Source: an uncultured Clostridia bacterium (GTDB lineage: Bacteria > Bacillota > Clostridia > Christensenellales > CAG-917). From it: a stretch of DNA of 64,000 bases. The notes under the pieces were generated by a model. It ran no database searches. It was given only the letters and a program-made list of their open reading frames with translations, and had not been told where the DNA came from. Location of the stretch: NCBI GenBank assembly GCA_944332815.1, contig CALVKQ010000007.1:1-64000 (forward strand), written 5' to 3'. The stretch's first letter is position 1, and the number at the start of each line of letters is the position of its first letter. The translations under genes were made by a program, and so were the position numbers. This document shows, piece after piece, positions 32,991 to 41,522 of the stretch.

Positions 32991-33032
32991 TGCGCCGTGC
33001 GTTTGCGGATAAAACCGCAAACGCACGGCGCA
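32991..33032. repeat. 42-bp perfect hairpin
   Basis: TGCGCCGTGCGTTTGCGG, the 6-nt loop ATAAAA and the exact complement form an 18-bp stem. It is followed by an AT-rich tract rather than a clean T-run, so a terminator role is possible but not certain. Confidence 0.75.
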
Positions 33033-33063
33033 CTTATATTATTGAAATATGACCTCATAATAA

Positions 33064-33147
33064 GAGGTGTGGGGCATAATGTCCGATCATTCTCATTTCG
33101 GCTTGCGAGAAATGGAGCAGTAAGGGGTGTGGGGCATAATGCCCCAC
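33064..33147 (+). repeat. Short direct repeats in the clpB-pyk gap
   Basis: GGTGTGGGGCATAATG appears near 33065 and again near 33125, about 60 bp apart, with unrelated DNA between. No gene is supported. Confidence 0.55.
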
Positions 33148-33556
33148 GAATGAGGTCCGACCGAAAAGGCGGTTTATGCCGCCTTTTCGCGTCTGGTCGA
33201 AGATAATATATTGGGGTCTAGGGGCAAAGCCCCTCGGAAAATCTCGCGCTTTCGGCAGCGTGTACGGTGAAAGCGCGCCATCTATGACGAAGTGCGGTGA
33301 GCACGCCTGCGTGCGGAGCACAAGGAATGGAGTCCGACCGAAAAGGCGGTTTATGCCGCCTTTTCGCGTTTGGTCGGATATAATATTGGGGTCTAGGGGC
33401 AGAGCCCCTCGGAAAATCTCGCGTTTTCGGCGGCGTGCACGGCGAAAACGCGCCCTCTATGACGAAGTGCGGTGAGCACGCCTGCGTGCGGAGCACAAGG
33501 AATGAAGTCCGACCAAAATGGCGACATATGTCGCCATTTTGCGCCTGGTCGGAAAC
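33148..33556 (+). repeat. Tandem duplication of an approximately 176-bp unit plus partial third copy
   Basis: Unit 1 is 33148-33324, unit 2 is 33325-33499, and a partial third starts at 33500. Each begins GAATG-GTCCGACC, has a strong hairpin (AAAAGGCGG...CCGCCTTTT in copies 1 and 2; AAAATGGCGACAT...in copy 3) closed by a GGTCGG-like end, then GGGGTCTAGGGGC and a GTGCGGTGAGCACGCCTG block. Compensating changes between copies (AAGGCGG versus AATGGCGA arms) keep the hairpin paired, suggesting a selected structure. Confidence 0.85.
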
Positions 33557-33559
33557 TAA

Positions 33560-34972
33560 TTACACTCTGTCAATAGTAAGCGTATTTGCGTCTTCCACAC
33601 CCGTGCTTGCGACGGCGACTATGGTGTCGCCTTTGTGGACGAGGTCGAAGTATTTTGCGATCTTGGTCGCCTGGGTCGCCGCGGCGTGGGTAGCTTCGGG
33701 CTGATCGGCGGCGAGGATGGGCTGCACGCCCCAGGTCAGGGCCATCTTATGGTAAGTGCTCTCGTAACGTGTGACCGCGATGATAGGGCAGGAGGGGCGG
33801 AAACCGCTGATGAGTTTTGCTGTTTTGCCGCTTCTGGTCGCCACCACTATCGCGTCGCAGTTGAGGTCGTAGGACGCTTTGACGGCGGAGGCGCACACGG
33901 CGTCGGGCACGGTGTGTATCTCATAGTCCGCGATGGCGAAACGCTTGCGGTAATGTATCGCCTGTTCGGTGTAAGCCGCGATGTCGGACATGACCTTGAC
34001 CGCCTGCACGGGGTAATTGCCTGCGGCGGTTTCGCCGGAGAGCATGACCGCGCCGGTGCCGTCGTACACGGCGTTCGCGACGTCGGAAGTTTCCGCACGG
34101 GTGGGACGGGGCTTGTATATCATACTTTCCAGCATTTCGGTGGCGGTGATGACGCGCTTGCCTGCCGCTCTCGCTTTTTTGATGAGGGATTTCTGTATGG
34201 AGGGCAGCGCTTCCATGGGTATCTCCACGCCGAGGTCGCCGCGCGCTATCATGATGCCGTCGGCGAGGTTGATGATCTCGTCGATGTTATCGATGCCCAT
34301 CCCGGACTCTATCTTCGCGATTATCTCGATGTTCTCGCCGCCGTTCTGCAGCAGGAAGTTTTTGAGCACGCGCACATCGTCCGCGCAGGAAACGAAGGAC
34401 GCCGCGATGTAATCCACCTTCTGTTCTATGCCGAAGAGAATGTCCGACTTGTCCTGTTCGCTGAGGTAGGGCATCCCGAGATGCACGCCCACCACGTTGA
34501 TGCTCTTATGGTTGGAAAGGGTGCCGCCGATGATGACGTCCAGCAGGATATCTGTGCCGTCTATCTTTTTGACCTGCATCTTTATGAGCCCGTCGTTTAT
34601 GAGCAGGATATTGCCGGGCGCCACCATCTTGTAAAAGTCGGGGCAGGTGACGAAGGCTTTTTCCGCGTCGCCTTCTATCTGCTCGTTCACCAGACGGAAG
34701 GTCGCGCCGGCTTTGACTTCCACGCTGTCGCCCACGAACTTCCCGAGGCGGATCTCCGGACCCCTGGTGTCCAGCATGAGCGCGACGGGGATGGCAAGCT
34801 CCTTGCGCGCCTCCTTGACTATGCTCATACGTTTGAGATGCTCGTCATGGGTGGAGTGGCTCATGTTGAAGCGCGCCACGTTCATGCCGGCGTTTATCAT
34901 GTCGCGGATGATCTGCTTGTCCGCACAGGCAGGTCCCATTGTTGCGATTATCTTGGTTTTTCTGTTATTCAT
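33560..34972 (-). CDS. pyk: Pyruvate kinase
   Basis: The 470-residue product covers the barrel and C-terminal domain of pyruvate kinase without the extra C-terminal PEP-utiliser domain of Bacillus. Motifs are TKIIATMGPAC, NMSHSTHDEH, LDTRGPEIRLG, IIAKIESGMGIDNIDEI with the catalytic Lys, RGDLGVEIP and PRPTRAETSDVANAVYDG. The active-site region reads KIESGMG (usually KIENxEG) and TATEMLESM (usually TxQMLESM). These are noticeable departures, but most catalytic residues are intact. It makes ATP and pyruvate from PEP. AAAGGAG precedes the ATG. Confidence 0.95.
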   Translation of the reverse strand: MNNRKTKIIATMGPACADKQIIRDMINAGMNVARFNMSHSTHDEHLKRMSIVKEARKELAIPVALMLDTRGPEIRLGKFVGDSVEVKAGATFRLVNEQIEGDAEKAFVTCPDFYKMVAPGNILLINDGLIKMQVKKIDGTDILLDVIIGGTLSNHKSINVVGVHLGMPYLSEQDKSDILFGIEQKVDYIAASFVSCADDVRVLKNFLLQNGGENIEIIAKIESGMGIDNIDEIINLADGIMIARGDLGVEIPMEALPSIQKSLIKKARAAGKRVITATEMLESMIYKPRPTRAETSDVANAVYDGTGAVMLSGETAAGNYPVQAVKVMSDIAAYTEQAIHYRKRFAIADYEIHTVPDAVCASAVKASYDLNCDAIVVATRSGKTAKLISGFRPSCPIIAVTRYESTYHKMALTWGVQPILAADQPEATHAAATQATKIAKYFDLVHKGDTIVAVASTGVEDANTLTIDRV

Positions 34973-34994
34973 ATAAAACTCCTTTTTCGGGGTA

Positions 34995-35023
34995 ATTATA
35001 ATTCAAGCGCGCGTGATTGTAAA
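34995..35023 (-). promoter_or_regulatory. Promoter of pyk
   Basis: TTTACA (35018-35023) and TATAAT (34995-35000) on the minus strand with a 17-nt spacer, leaving a leader of about 15-20 nt. Confidence 0.85.
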
Positions 35024-35080
35024 CGGTTTGCGGAAAAATGCGGCGGCGTCCGATGAGGCGCGCCGTCGCGTTTTTTGAGG

Positions 35081-35190
35081 GTTTACGGCGGGAAAAGGCG
35101 CGTTGATGGCTGAAATCCGCATTTCCCCCCTTGTTTACGGCGGAAAAAGGCGCGTTGTCGGCTGAAAATCCGCATTTCCCCCCTTGTTTG
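35081..35190 (+). repeat. Tandem repeat of a 52-53-bp unit
   Basis: Two units at 35081-35132 and 35133-35185 start GTTTACGGCGG, contain AAAGGCGCGTTG and end CCGCATTTCCCCCCTT; a third begins at 35186. They lie between divergent pyk and DUF1294 genes. Confidence 0.8.
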
Positions 35191-35243
35191 CGGCAGGAGG
35201 GCGTGATATCATATAAATCGGGGAAAGCCCGAGCGAGAAGAGG

Positions 35244-35537
35244 ATGAACGGTTTGCTTTTTGCCGTGCCTGCGGCGTTTTTGGTGATGAATATCCTGGGG
35301 TTCGCGCTCATGGGAGCGGACAAACGCAGAGCGGTGAAAGGGATGTGGCGCATCCCCGAAGCGGCGTTGTTCGCGGCGGCGTTTTTGTTGGGCGGCGTCG
35401 GGAGCCTCGTGGGGATGTTCGCGTTCAGGCACAAGACCAAACACGCGAAATTTTTGGTGTTGATGCCCCTTCTCGCCATTTGGTCGGTGGCAGCCGCGGC
35501 GGCGGCGGAGTATTTTGTTTTTGCCGCGGTATGCTGA
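35244..35537 (+). CDS. DUF1294 small membrane protein
   Basis: The 97-residue product has three or four hydrophobic segments. It shows the DUF1294 pattern MGADKRRAVKGMWRIPE, then LLGGVGSLVGMFAFRHKTKH, with the conserved G-D-K and FRHKT. Function is unknown; it is an inner-membrane protein. AGAAGAGG precedes the ATG. It lies 40 nt before the phosphotransferase gene in the same orientation, and the two may be cotranscribed. Confidence 0.85.
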   Translation: MNGLLFAVPAAFLVMNILGFALMGADKRRAVKGMWRIPEAALFAAAFLLGGVGSLVGMFAFRHKTKHAKFLVLMPLLAIWSVAAAAAAEYFVFAAVC

Positions 35538-35577
35538 AAAAACGACGAAAAAAGGAAGTTCTGTCAAGGGGGAAAAC

Positions 35578-36420
35578 ATGAGCATCGCAGTCACAAAACT
35601 TGAAAAGATACCCGAAATGCCCGTCACGCGCGGAAGGTCGGCGGAGATATTCGACATGGGGGACGGCAAAGTCCTCAAACTGTATTTTGCGGGGCTCCCC
35701 GAGTCCGACGTCGATCTGGAATGTCTGAACACCGCGGAGGCGTTCAGGTGCGGATGCACGCCCATGCAATGTTTCGGCAAGGCGGAGTACGGCGGAAGGT
35801 ACGGCGTCATCCTGAAAAAGATACCCGGCATATCCATGACCAAAATGCCCGAAAAAAATCCGCTCATCCTCTTCAAGGCAGGCAGGTTGATCGCCGAACA
35901 GCACGTCATGGTGCAGTCCAAGCACACGGACGCTTTGCCCGACCTCAGGGAGAAGGCGGCGGCATGTCTGGACGGGGAGGCGCTCGCGTTCCTTTCCCCC
36001 GAAAAGAGGGAGAAACTGCGCGCTTATATCCTCTCGCTGCCTGCCGGTGACAGCTTCATACACCTGGATTTCCACACCGAGAACATGCTCATGGACGGCG
36101 ACAGCATCGTGGTGATAGACTGGATGACCGCGGCAAAAGGCGTGCCGGCGGCGGAAGTGGCGATGATGGACTTTTTGCATCATCATGCGGAGCTTTTCCC
36201 GGGTTCGTCCAAGTTGCAGCTGGCGTTTTACACCGCGGTGCGCAAGTTCATCTACAACAGCTTCCTCAAAAACTACCTGAAACTGACGGGGATGGACCCG
36301 TCCGAGCCCGAGCGGTGGTATGTGGTCGCGCTGGTGCTGCGCAAGGGGCTTTGGGACATAGCCAGCGAGAAAGAGTATTTGGAGAGCGAGATAGAAAGGC
36401 TCACCGATGAGATAAAATGA
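35578..36420 (+). CDS. APH-family phosphotransferase coupled to an FAD oxidoreductase
   Basis: The 280-residue product has a kinase-like fold with VLKLYFAG in the N-lobe, the catalytic loop FIHLDFHTENML near residue 160 and the metal-binding VVIDWMTAAKG. It differs clearly from the APH-like protein at 16256-17008. The substrate is unknown. ATG 35578 has AGGGGGA before it; an upstream in-frame ATG overlaps the previous gene and is not used. Its TGA overlaps the next ATG (ATGA), so it is tightly coupled to the oxidoreductase. Confidence 0.78.
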   Translation: MSIAVTKLEKIPEMPVTRGRSAEIFDMGDGKVLKLYFAGLPESDVDLECLNTAEAFRCGCTPMQCFGKAEYGGRYGVILKKIPGISMTKMPEKNPLILFKAGRLIAEQHVMVQSKHTDALPDLREKAAACLDGEALAFLSPEKREKLRAYILSLPAGDSFIHLDFHTENMLMDGDSIVVIDWMTAAKGVPAAEVAMMDFLHHHAELFPGSSKLQLAFYTAVRKFIYNSFLKNYLKLTGMDPSEPERWYVVALVLRKGLWDIASEKEYLESEIERLTDEIK

Positions 36421-38198
36421 GCAGACTCGAAAAGCTGAAAAAACGATTGGCGGAGCTGGACCCCTCCTTCACCGCAAAAGAGGACCGCGGCACGGTGGTG
36501 CTGACGGGCGAGAGCGACGACTGGCGGAAGATAGTGCGCGCCGGCAAACTCGCCGTGGACAAAAAGAGGTATCTCGGCGTAGTGAACCGCATCAGGCTGA
36601 AAGGCTTCGAGCAGCGCACACCCGACCCTATCGTGAGGGATAAGGCGTTGGACGGCGCCGCTCCCGACGTACTGGTGATAGGCGGCGGCATAGTGGGGTG
36701 CGCCGCGGCGCGCGCCCTCAGGCGTTACGACATCTCGGTGATGCTGGCGGAGCGCGGCTATGACGTGGCGCTCGGCGGCTCCTCCCGAAACGGAGGGGTG
36801 GTGCACGTCGGGATAAACTATTCGCCTCACGCGCAGAAGCACATCTACAACAACCGCGGCAACGCGATGTACGAGGGGTTATGCCGCGACCTGGGCGTGC
36901 CTTTCGAGCAGAAAGGGCAGGTGCTCCTGATCGGGAAGAGGTGGGAAAAACTGCTTTGCACCGTGCTTGCGCTCAACGCCAAAAGGTTGCTTATCCCGGG
37001 CGTGAAGTTCATGAAACGGGAGGAACTCCTGAGCGTGGAGCCGCACATCCCGGAGTGGATATACGGCGGACTTTATATGCCCACAGGAGGGATAACCTCC
37101 CCCTATCAGATGACCGTTGCACTTGCGGAAAACGCAGTCACGAACGGGGCGAGGATATGCCTGAACACTGTGGTGGAAGGCATGGATACGGAAGACGGCA
37201 AAATACGCGCAGTTTACACAAACAGGGGTGTCATCCGTCCGAAATTGGTGATAAACGCCGCAGGAGTGTATTCCGACGTCATCGCCGACATGGCAGGCGA
37301 CCGCACTTTCACGGTGCATCCGCGAAAGGGCACGGACATCATCATGGACAAGAAAAAAGGCTACATGGTGCGCACCAGCATGGCGAAGTCGCCCACCACC
37401 GTCCCCCCCGTTTCGGGCGGCGCGGAGGAGGCGCGCCCGGGAGGGTTGAAGGCGGTCATCGCCGCGCTTCACAGTCACACCAAGGGCATAGCCAGCATAC
37501 ACACCGCGGACGGCAATATGATAATAGGTCCCGACGCGCTCGAAGTCCCCGACCGTGAGGACACCTCCACCACGGCGGAGAGCATGGACGCCATATTCGA
37601 CGCGCAGTCGCGCATCTCGGAGGGGGTGGGGAGGCAGGACGTCATCGCCTATTTCGCAGGTGTGCGCGCCCCCACTTACGAGGAGGATTTCGTCGTGCGC
37701 AAAGGGATATTCACGGAGAATATACTCGAAGCCGCAGGCATCCAGTCGCCGGGCATAACGGCGGCGCCTGCCATTGCGGAGGACCTTGCCGAATGGGCGG
37801 CGGAGTATCTTGCGAAGTTCGGCAAAGTCAGGCGCAACCCCTCTTTCGACCCCGTGCGGAAGAAAAAGCCCTGCCTGCGCGAAATGACGGAGGAGGAGAG
37901 GGCGGCGTTGATCGCCGAACGCCCCGATTACGGCGAGATAGTCTGCCGTTGCGAAGAGGTGAGCAAAGGGGAGATATTGGACGCCCTGCGTTCCCCTCTG
38001 CCCGTTTACACGGTAGACGCCGTCAAACGCCGCGTCCGTCCCGGGATGGGCAGATGTCAGGGTGGATTCTGCTCCCCGTTGGTGGTGAAGATCATCGCCG
38101 AGGAAACGGGGATGACCCCCGAGGAAGTCACCAAAGGGAACGCGCGCTCCAACATCCTTTTCGGGGACACCAAACATCCGGGCGAACAGGGAAAATGA
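36417..38198 (+). CDS. FAD-dependent (GlpA-like) oxidoreductase with [2Fe-2S] domain
   Basis: The 593-residue product has an N-terminal extension of about 80 residues with BON-like appearance and a DAO-type FAD fold starting VLVIGGGIVGCAAARAL near residue 84. A C-terminal BFD-like [2Fe-2S] domain carries VCRCEEVSKGEI and GMGRCQGGFC (CxC...CxxxxC). This is the domain set of anaerobic glycerol-3-phosphate dehydrogenase-like and related small-molecule dehydrogenases. GlpB, GlpC and glycerol kinase are absent, so the substrate is open. Coupling to a phosphotransferase hints that the substrate may be phosphorylated first. It is followed by a strong terminator. Confidence 0.82.
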   Translation: MSRLEKLKKRLAELDPSFTAKEDRGTVVLTGESDDWRKIVRAGKLAVDKKRYLGVVNRIRLKGFEQRTPDPIVRDKALDGAAPDVLVIGGGIVGCAAARALRRYDISVMLAERGYDVALGGSSRNGGVVHVGINYSPHAQKHIYNNRGNAMYEGLCRDLGVPFEQKGQVLLIGKRWEKLLCTVLALNAKRLLIPGVKFMKREELLSVEPHIPEWIYGGLYMPTGGITSPYQMTVALAENAVTNGARICLNTVVEGMDTEDGKIRAVYTNRGVIRPKLVINAAGVYSDVIADMAGDRTFTVHPRKGTDIIMDKKKGYMVRTSMAKSPTTVPPVSGGAEEARPGGLKAVIAALHSHTKGIASIHTADGNMIIGPDALEVPDREDTSTTAESMDAIFDAQSRISEGVGRQDVIAYFAGVRAPTYEEDFVVRKGIFTENILEAAGIQSPGITAAPAIAEDLAEWAAEYLAKFGKVRRNPSFDPVRKKKPCLREMTEEERAALIAERPDYGEIVCRCEEVSKGEILDALRSPLPVYTVDAVKRRVRPGMGRCQGGFCSPLVVKIIAEETGMTPEEVTKGNARSNILFGDTKHPGEQGK

Positions 38199-38209
38199 GT
38201 GACGGGACT

Positions 38210-38239
38210 AAAAGACCACCGCCTCGGCGGTGGTCTTTT
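38210..38239. terminator. Bidirectional terminator
   Basis: AAAAGACCACCGCC and GGCGGTGGTCTTTT form a 14-bp stem with A and T ends, serving the oxidoreductase from the left and the deacetylase from the right. Confidence 0.92.
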
Positions 38240-38312
38240 GATGTTCGAAGGGGAGCGGAAGCGTGGAATGCGCTGTTTTGCGGAAGCCGGGAGCGGCGCG
38301 CACGGGTCGGTG

Positions 38313-39206
38313 TTATCGGGCGTATTTTGCGAGCAGTCCCGTCAGCTCGTCCGAGGTCATGTTTCCTGCGCGGTTGACGCGCTTTACGGTATTGAGCGTT
38401 TGCGGCTCTCCGCGCCTTATCACGCTCACGCCTTCGTTGCAGGTGAAGAACATTTTCAGCCCGAAAGAGCGCAGCACCGCGGCGGCTTCGGAGGAGTATT
38501 CGCCGAACGGGTAGGCGTAGGCGCAGGGCAGTTCCCCCGTGGCGCGCAGGAGGGCGTCCTGCATTTTGGCGGTGTCCTCCGCAAGCGCTTTTCGGTATTC
38601 CGCGTCGCTCTCCCCCTTCATGCGCTTGACGCCGAAGCGAGGGGAGTAGCGGTGCATATCGTAGGAGTGGCTGCCCATCTCCACCGCGCCGCTCATTTGA
38701 AGTTCCCCCATCTGCGCCCAGGTGAGGTGTGAGTAATTGGGGTTGGAATGGTCGCCCGAGTCGGTGGAAAACGCCGAGAAAGAGCCCACGGGGAAGAACG
38801 CCGCCTTGCACCCGTGTTCGCGGAGCAGGGGGAGAGCGTAGTGCATATTGTTGTATCTGCCGTCGTCGAAGGTGATGATGAGAGGCTTTTGGGGAAGTTC
38901 GCCGCCGCCGTACACGAAATCCACCGCCTCGGAGGGGAACACCGTCGTGTAGCCTGCCTTCTCAAAGGCGATAAGGTCAGCTTCCAGCTGTTCGGGGGAC
39001 ACGATATACACCCCTTTTCTGCTTTTCAGCACGTTGTGGTACATCACCACGGCGAGCGTGCGTTCCTCCTCCCCTTTACGTTCCGCTTCCGCATCGCACG
39101 GCGTTTTCTTTTCCATGGCGGCGTCCGCGCCGAAAAGCGAGCACGCGGCAAATGAAAGGGAGAGCGCGCAAAGCAGCAGGATGACTAAAATCTTTTTCAG
39201 GGTCAT
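38313..39206 (-). CDS. Polysaccharide deacetylase lipoprotein (NodB family)
   Basis: The 297-residue product starts with a lipoprotein signal (KKILVILLLCALSLSFAAC, lipobox near residue 22). It carries a NodB carbohydrate esterase 4 domain: VVMYHNV, ITFDDGRYNN with the metal-binding Asp pair, MGSHSYDMH with the metal-binding His residues, and AYPFGEYS. It would remove acetyl groups from cell-surface GlcNAc polymers such as peptidoglycan, outside the membrane. The ATG at 39206 is favoured because it gives the lipoprotein signal directly; a start 75 nt upstream does not. A 15-bp palindrome overlaps the start codon. Confidence 0.9.
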   Translation of the reverse strand: MTLKKILVILLLCALSLSFAACSLFGADAAMEKKTPCDAEAERKGEEERTLAVVMYHNVLKSRKGVYIVSPEQLEADLIAFEKAGYTTVFPSEAVDFVYGGGELPQKPLIITFDDGRYNNMHYALPLLREHGCKAAFFPVGSFSAFSTDSGDHSNPNYSHLTWAQMGELQMSGAVEMGSHSYDMHRYSPRFGVKRMKGESDAEYRKALAEDTAKMQDALLRATGELPCAYAYPFGEYSSEAAAVLRSFGLKMFFTCNEGVSVIRRGEPQTLNTVKRVNRAGNMTSDELTGLLAKYAR

Positions 39207-39218
39207 ACGGACAGTATG
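39204..39218. repeat. 15-bp inverted repeat over the deacetylase start codon
   Basis: CATACGGACAGTATG, one base different from 24163-24177 and in the same position relative to a minus-strand start codon. It includes a CATACT hexamer seven bases before the ATG, but no clear -35 was found. Confidence 0.6.
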
Positions 39219-39301
39219 CGCAGGGCGTCCGCTTTTAGTCCGCAATGAAGGAGAGCGCGGACAAAATGTCCGCGCCCTCAAAGTCCGTTGCCGTGTCGGG
39301 G

Positions 39302-40552
39302 TCAGCCGCGCAGTCCGACAGTGGTATTGTCGCGCGTGCGGCAGGCGAGCTCGGGGACGGGGTTGGGCGCGGTTTCGAAGCGGAAGTCCTCCCCGTGCGC
39401 CGCGATATAGGATTCGATGACGGCGTGAGAGGGGACGTCCGCGGTGCGTCCGTTCACTTTTTTGTTGTGTGAGAAGAATACGTCCTCTTTATCAAGCGAG
39501 GACACCTCAACGTAGTCCTCCTTTTTGGAGGTCATATGCACGGTGTTTTTCAGCACGTCGCGGACATATGAGATGTTGTCCTTGCCGAAGAGCAGCGGCT
39601 CGGGGAAGGCTGTGGTGGGGAAGACGGAGGTGTAGTCGCGCTTCTCGTATTTTTCCAGCAGTTCCGCCGCCTTGTGGAGGTGAGAGAGTTCCTGTTCCAG
39701 CAGCGCTTCCCATATCCTCTTTATGCGAGGGTCGGTTTCGTCCATGGCGCAGCTGTAATAGAGATAGCATTCCGTGTACTCGTGTTCCAGCAGCCCGGCG
39801 AGCCAGGTGCAGCCCGTGTCCATGAGGCAGCCGTACTGCGTGACGTGCTGTTCTTCTATCATGGCGATCTCGAGGAAGAGTTTCTTGCCCTCCTCGGTGG
39901 GGTAGGTGTTGCCCACGTTCATGTAGAAGTTCATGGTCTGCTGTTCCGCGGCGGTGATGATGGAAGCGTGCAGTCTGGTGAGAGGGTCCGCTTTCTTGTT
40001 GTCGCAGGCGCGGCGCACATCGTCCTCGGGGAAACGGTGTTCCGCGATAGTGGGACGTCCGGGGGTTATCTCCGTACGCTTCGCGACAAGCCCGGAGGCG
40101 TCGATGTTCATGTCGTGCATGAGCATGTCGGAAAAGCGGTAAAGGTGGTCGAAGTCTTCCAGCAAAGCGAAGTCCAACGTCATTTTGACGTACGGGTCCT
40201 TTTCGCGCTTTGCCAGGTTCGCGGTGAGTTCCACCGCCAGCTGTTCGTAGCCTATGGTGGTTTCCAGCACACTCTCGTCCACGGGCTTTAAGGAGCTGAG
40301 TTTTTTCTGCTGTTGCTGTTCCACGCGGCGGACGAGCGCTATCTCCCTGCGCAGGTCGTTCACGTTGCAATGGCGTGAGAACTGATGCGAAAACCAGTTC
40401 GCTTCGAACTCCGTGCCGTTCATGAGTATGATGCGCAGTTTGGTGTACGGGTCGGCGGAACGCTTGTCGTAAGGTTTGACGAGCAGGTCTTTCCAACACT
40501 CGAATGCGTCGCATACGGGTCTTACTTTTTGCTTGAATGGATCGAATGACAT
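39302..40552 (-). CDS. Ferritin-like multi-bundle protein of unknown function
   Basis: The 416-residue product is helical and repeats metal-carboxylate patterns of the ferritin-like fold three times: GYEQLAVELTAN with LLEDFDHLYRF, TAAEQQTMNFYM with IAMIEEQHVTQY, and HEYTECYLYY with LLEQELSHLHKA. In each, an early Glu is followed by ExxH or ExxDH. It may bind diiron sites and act in peroxide or oxygen handling. No signal peptide. AAGGAG precedes ATG 40552; a start 30 nt upstream is less likely. It is monocistronic. Assignment to a named family is not possible by eye. Confidence 0.65.
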   Translation of the reverse strand: MSFDPFKQKVRPVCDAFECWKDLLVKPYDKRSADPYTKLRIILMNGTEFEANWFSHQFSRHCNVNDLRREIALVRRVEQQQQKKLSSLKPVDESVLETTIGYEQLAVELTANLAKREKDPYVKMTLDFALLEDFDHLYRFSDMLMHDMNIDASGLVAKRTEITPGRPTIAEHRFPEDDVRRACDNKKADPLTRLHASIITAAEQQTMNFYMNVGNTYPTEEGKKLFLEIAMIEEQHVTQYGCLMDTGCTWLAGLLEHEYTECYLYYSCAMDETDPRIKRIWEALLEQELSHLHKAAELLEKYEKRDYTSVFPTTAFPEPLLFGKDNISYVRDVLKNTVHMTSKKEDYVEVSSLDKEDVFFSHNKKVNGRTADVPSHAVIESYIAAHGEDFRFETAPNPVPELACRTRDNTTVGLRG

Positions 40553-40624
40553 AAGTTTCTCCTTTCTTCGGATTTCGGGCATCGCCCATAAAAAGTTTGC
40601 CCCGACAGGGCAGGGATTATGCCC

Positions 40625-40653
40625 TTGAAAGGGGATTTATTTTGCTGTATAAT
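40625..40653 (+). promoter_or_regulatory. Promoter of the YgjP-type gene
   Basis: TTGAAA and TATAAT with a 17-nt spacer. The expected start point falls at 40660-40663, at the ATG itself. Confidence 0.8.
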
Positions 40654-40662
40654 ATGAACATC

Positions 40663-41388
40663 ATGGGATATAACGGCATACGCGCGTCCGTGTGCGTGAG
40701 CGGAAAGAAGATAGAGTTCGTGTTGAAGCGCGCCGCGGTGCGCCGTCTTAATATGCGCGTCACTGCGGAAGGGGAAGTGCGCGTGACCGTGCCGCGCTCC
40801 ACGTCCGACGAGGAAGCGGCGGCATTTGTCGCAAGGCACGCGCGCTGGGTGGAAAAAAGTGTCGCCGAGGCGCGTGTCAAAGGCTCCTTTTCGTTCGCGA
40901 AGGAAGGCTGCGTCCCCGTGTGGGGGAGGAGGGTTCCCCTTGCGGTGCGCGACGGCGAAAAATGTTTCGTGCGCGAAGAGGAGGACGGGACGTTGACTGT
41001 GTCCGTTCCGGGGGCGGACTCCCGTGCGGCGGATGCGGAGGTGTCGCGCTGGCTGCTCGGCAAGGCAACAGAGGAACTGCCGCGCATTTTCGGAAGAGCG
41101 GAAGCGGCGCATCGCGGACGTTTCGGCGCTCCCGTCCGCCTCGAAGTGAGGGTGTTCGAGAGCAGATGGGGGGTGTGCAACGCTCAAAAACGGGTGGTGA
41201 AACTGAACGCGCTGCTCATCACCGCGCCCGTCGAGTGCGCGGAGTACGTATGTCTGCACGAACTGACCCATCTGATCTGTCCGGGGCACGGCGCGGAGTT
41301 CTATGCTGTGCTCACCGAGATATGTCCTAACTGCCGCGAACTGAAAAAGAAGCTCGAAAAGACCGCATTGACCGCGCTGCCCGGCTGA
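40663..41388 (+). CDS. YgjP/DUF45-type metallopeptidase
   Basis: The 241-residue product has the SprT-like M48-related organisation: an N-terminal beta domain with RRAAVRRLNMRVTAEGEVRVTVP-like strands, an ESRWGVCN motif and the zinc-binding CLHELTHLICPGHGAEFY (HExxH plus a third His). It is probably a cytoplasmic zinc protease of unknown substrate. An ATG at 40654 abuts the -10, so the ATG at 40663 is preferred, which gives an mRNA with essentially no leader. Confidence 0.85.
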   Translation: MGYNGIRASVCVSGKKIEFVLKRAAVRRLNMRVTAEGEVRVTVPRSTSDEEAAAFVARHARWVEKSVAEARVKGSFSFAKEGCVPVWGRRVPLAVRDGEKCFVREEEDGTLTVSVPGADSRAADAEVSRWLLGKATEELPRIFGRAEAAHRGRFGAPVRLEVRVFESRWGVCNAQKRVVKLNALLITAPVECAEYVCLHELTHLICPGHGAEFYAVLTEICPNCRELKKKLEKTALTALPG

Positions 41389-41522
41389 CGGCTGTGAAAA
41401 ATAAAAATTACGGTCGCGGAAAGTGTAACCTTTTTGAGTTGTGCGCGTTTATTTTGTGTAAGCAACGGCGGCGGAGGAGTCCGCGCCTTCATATATAAGG
41501 AAAAATCTCTGCGGAGGATAAT

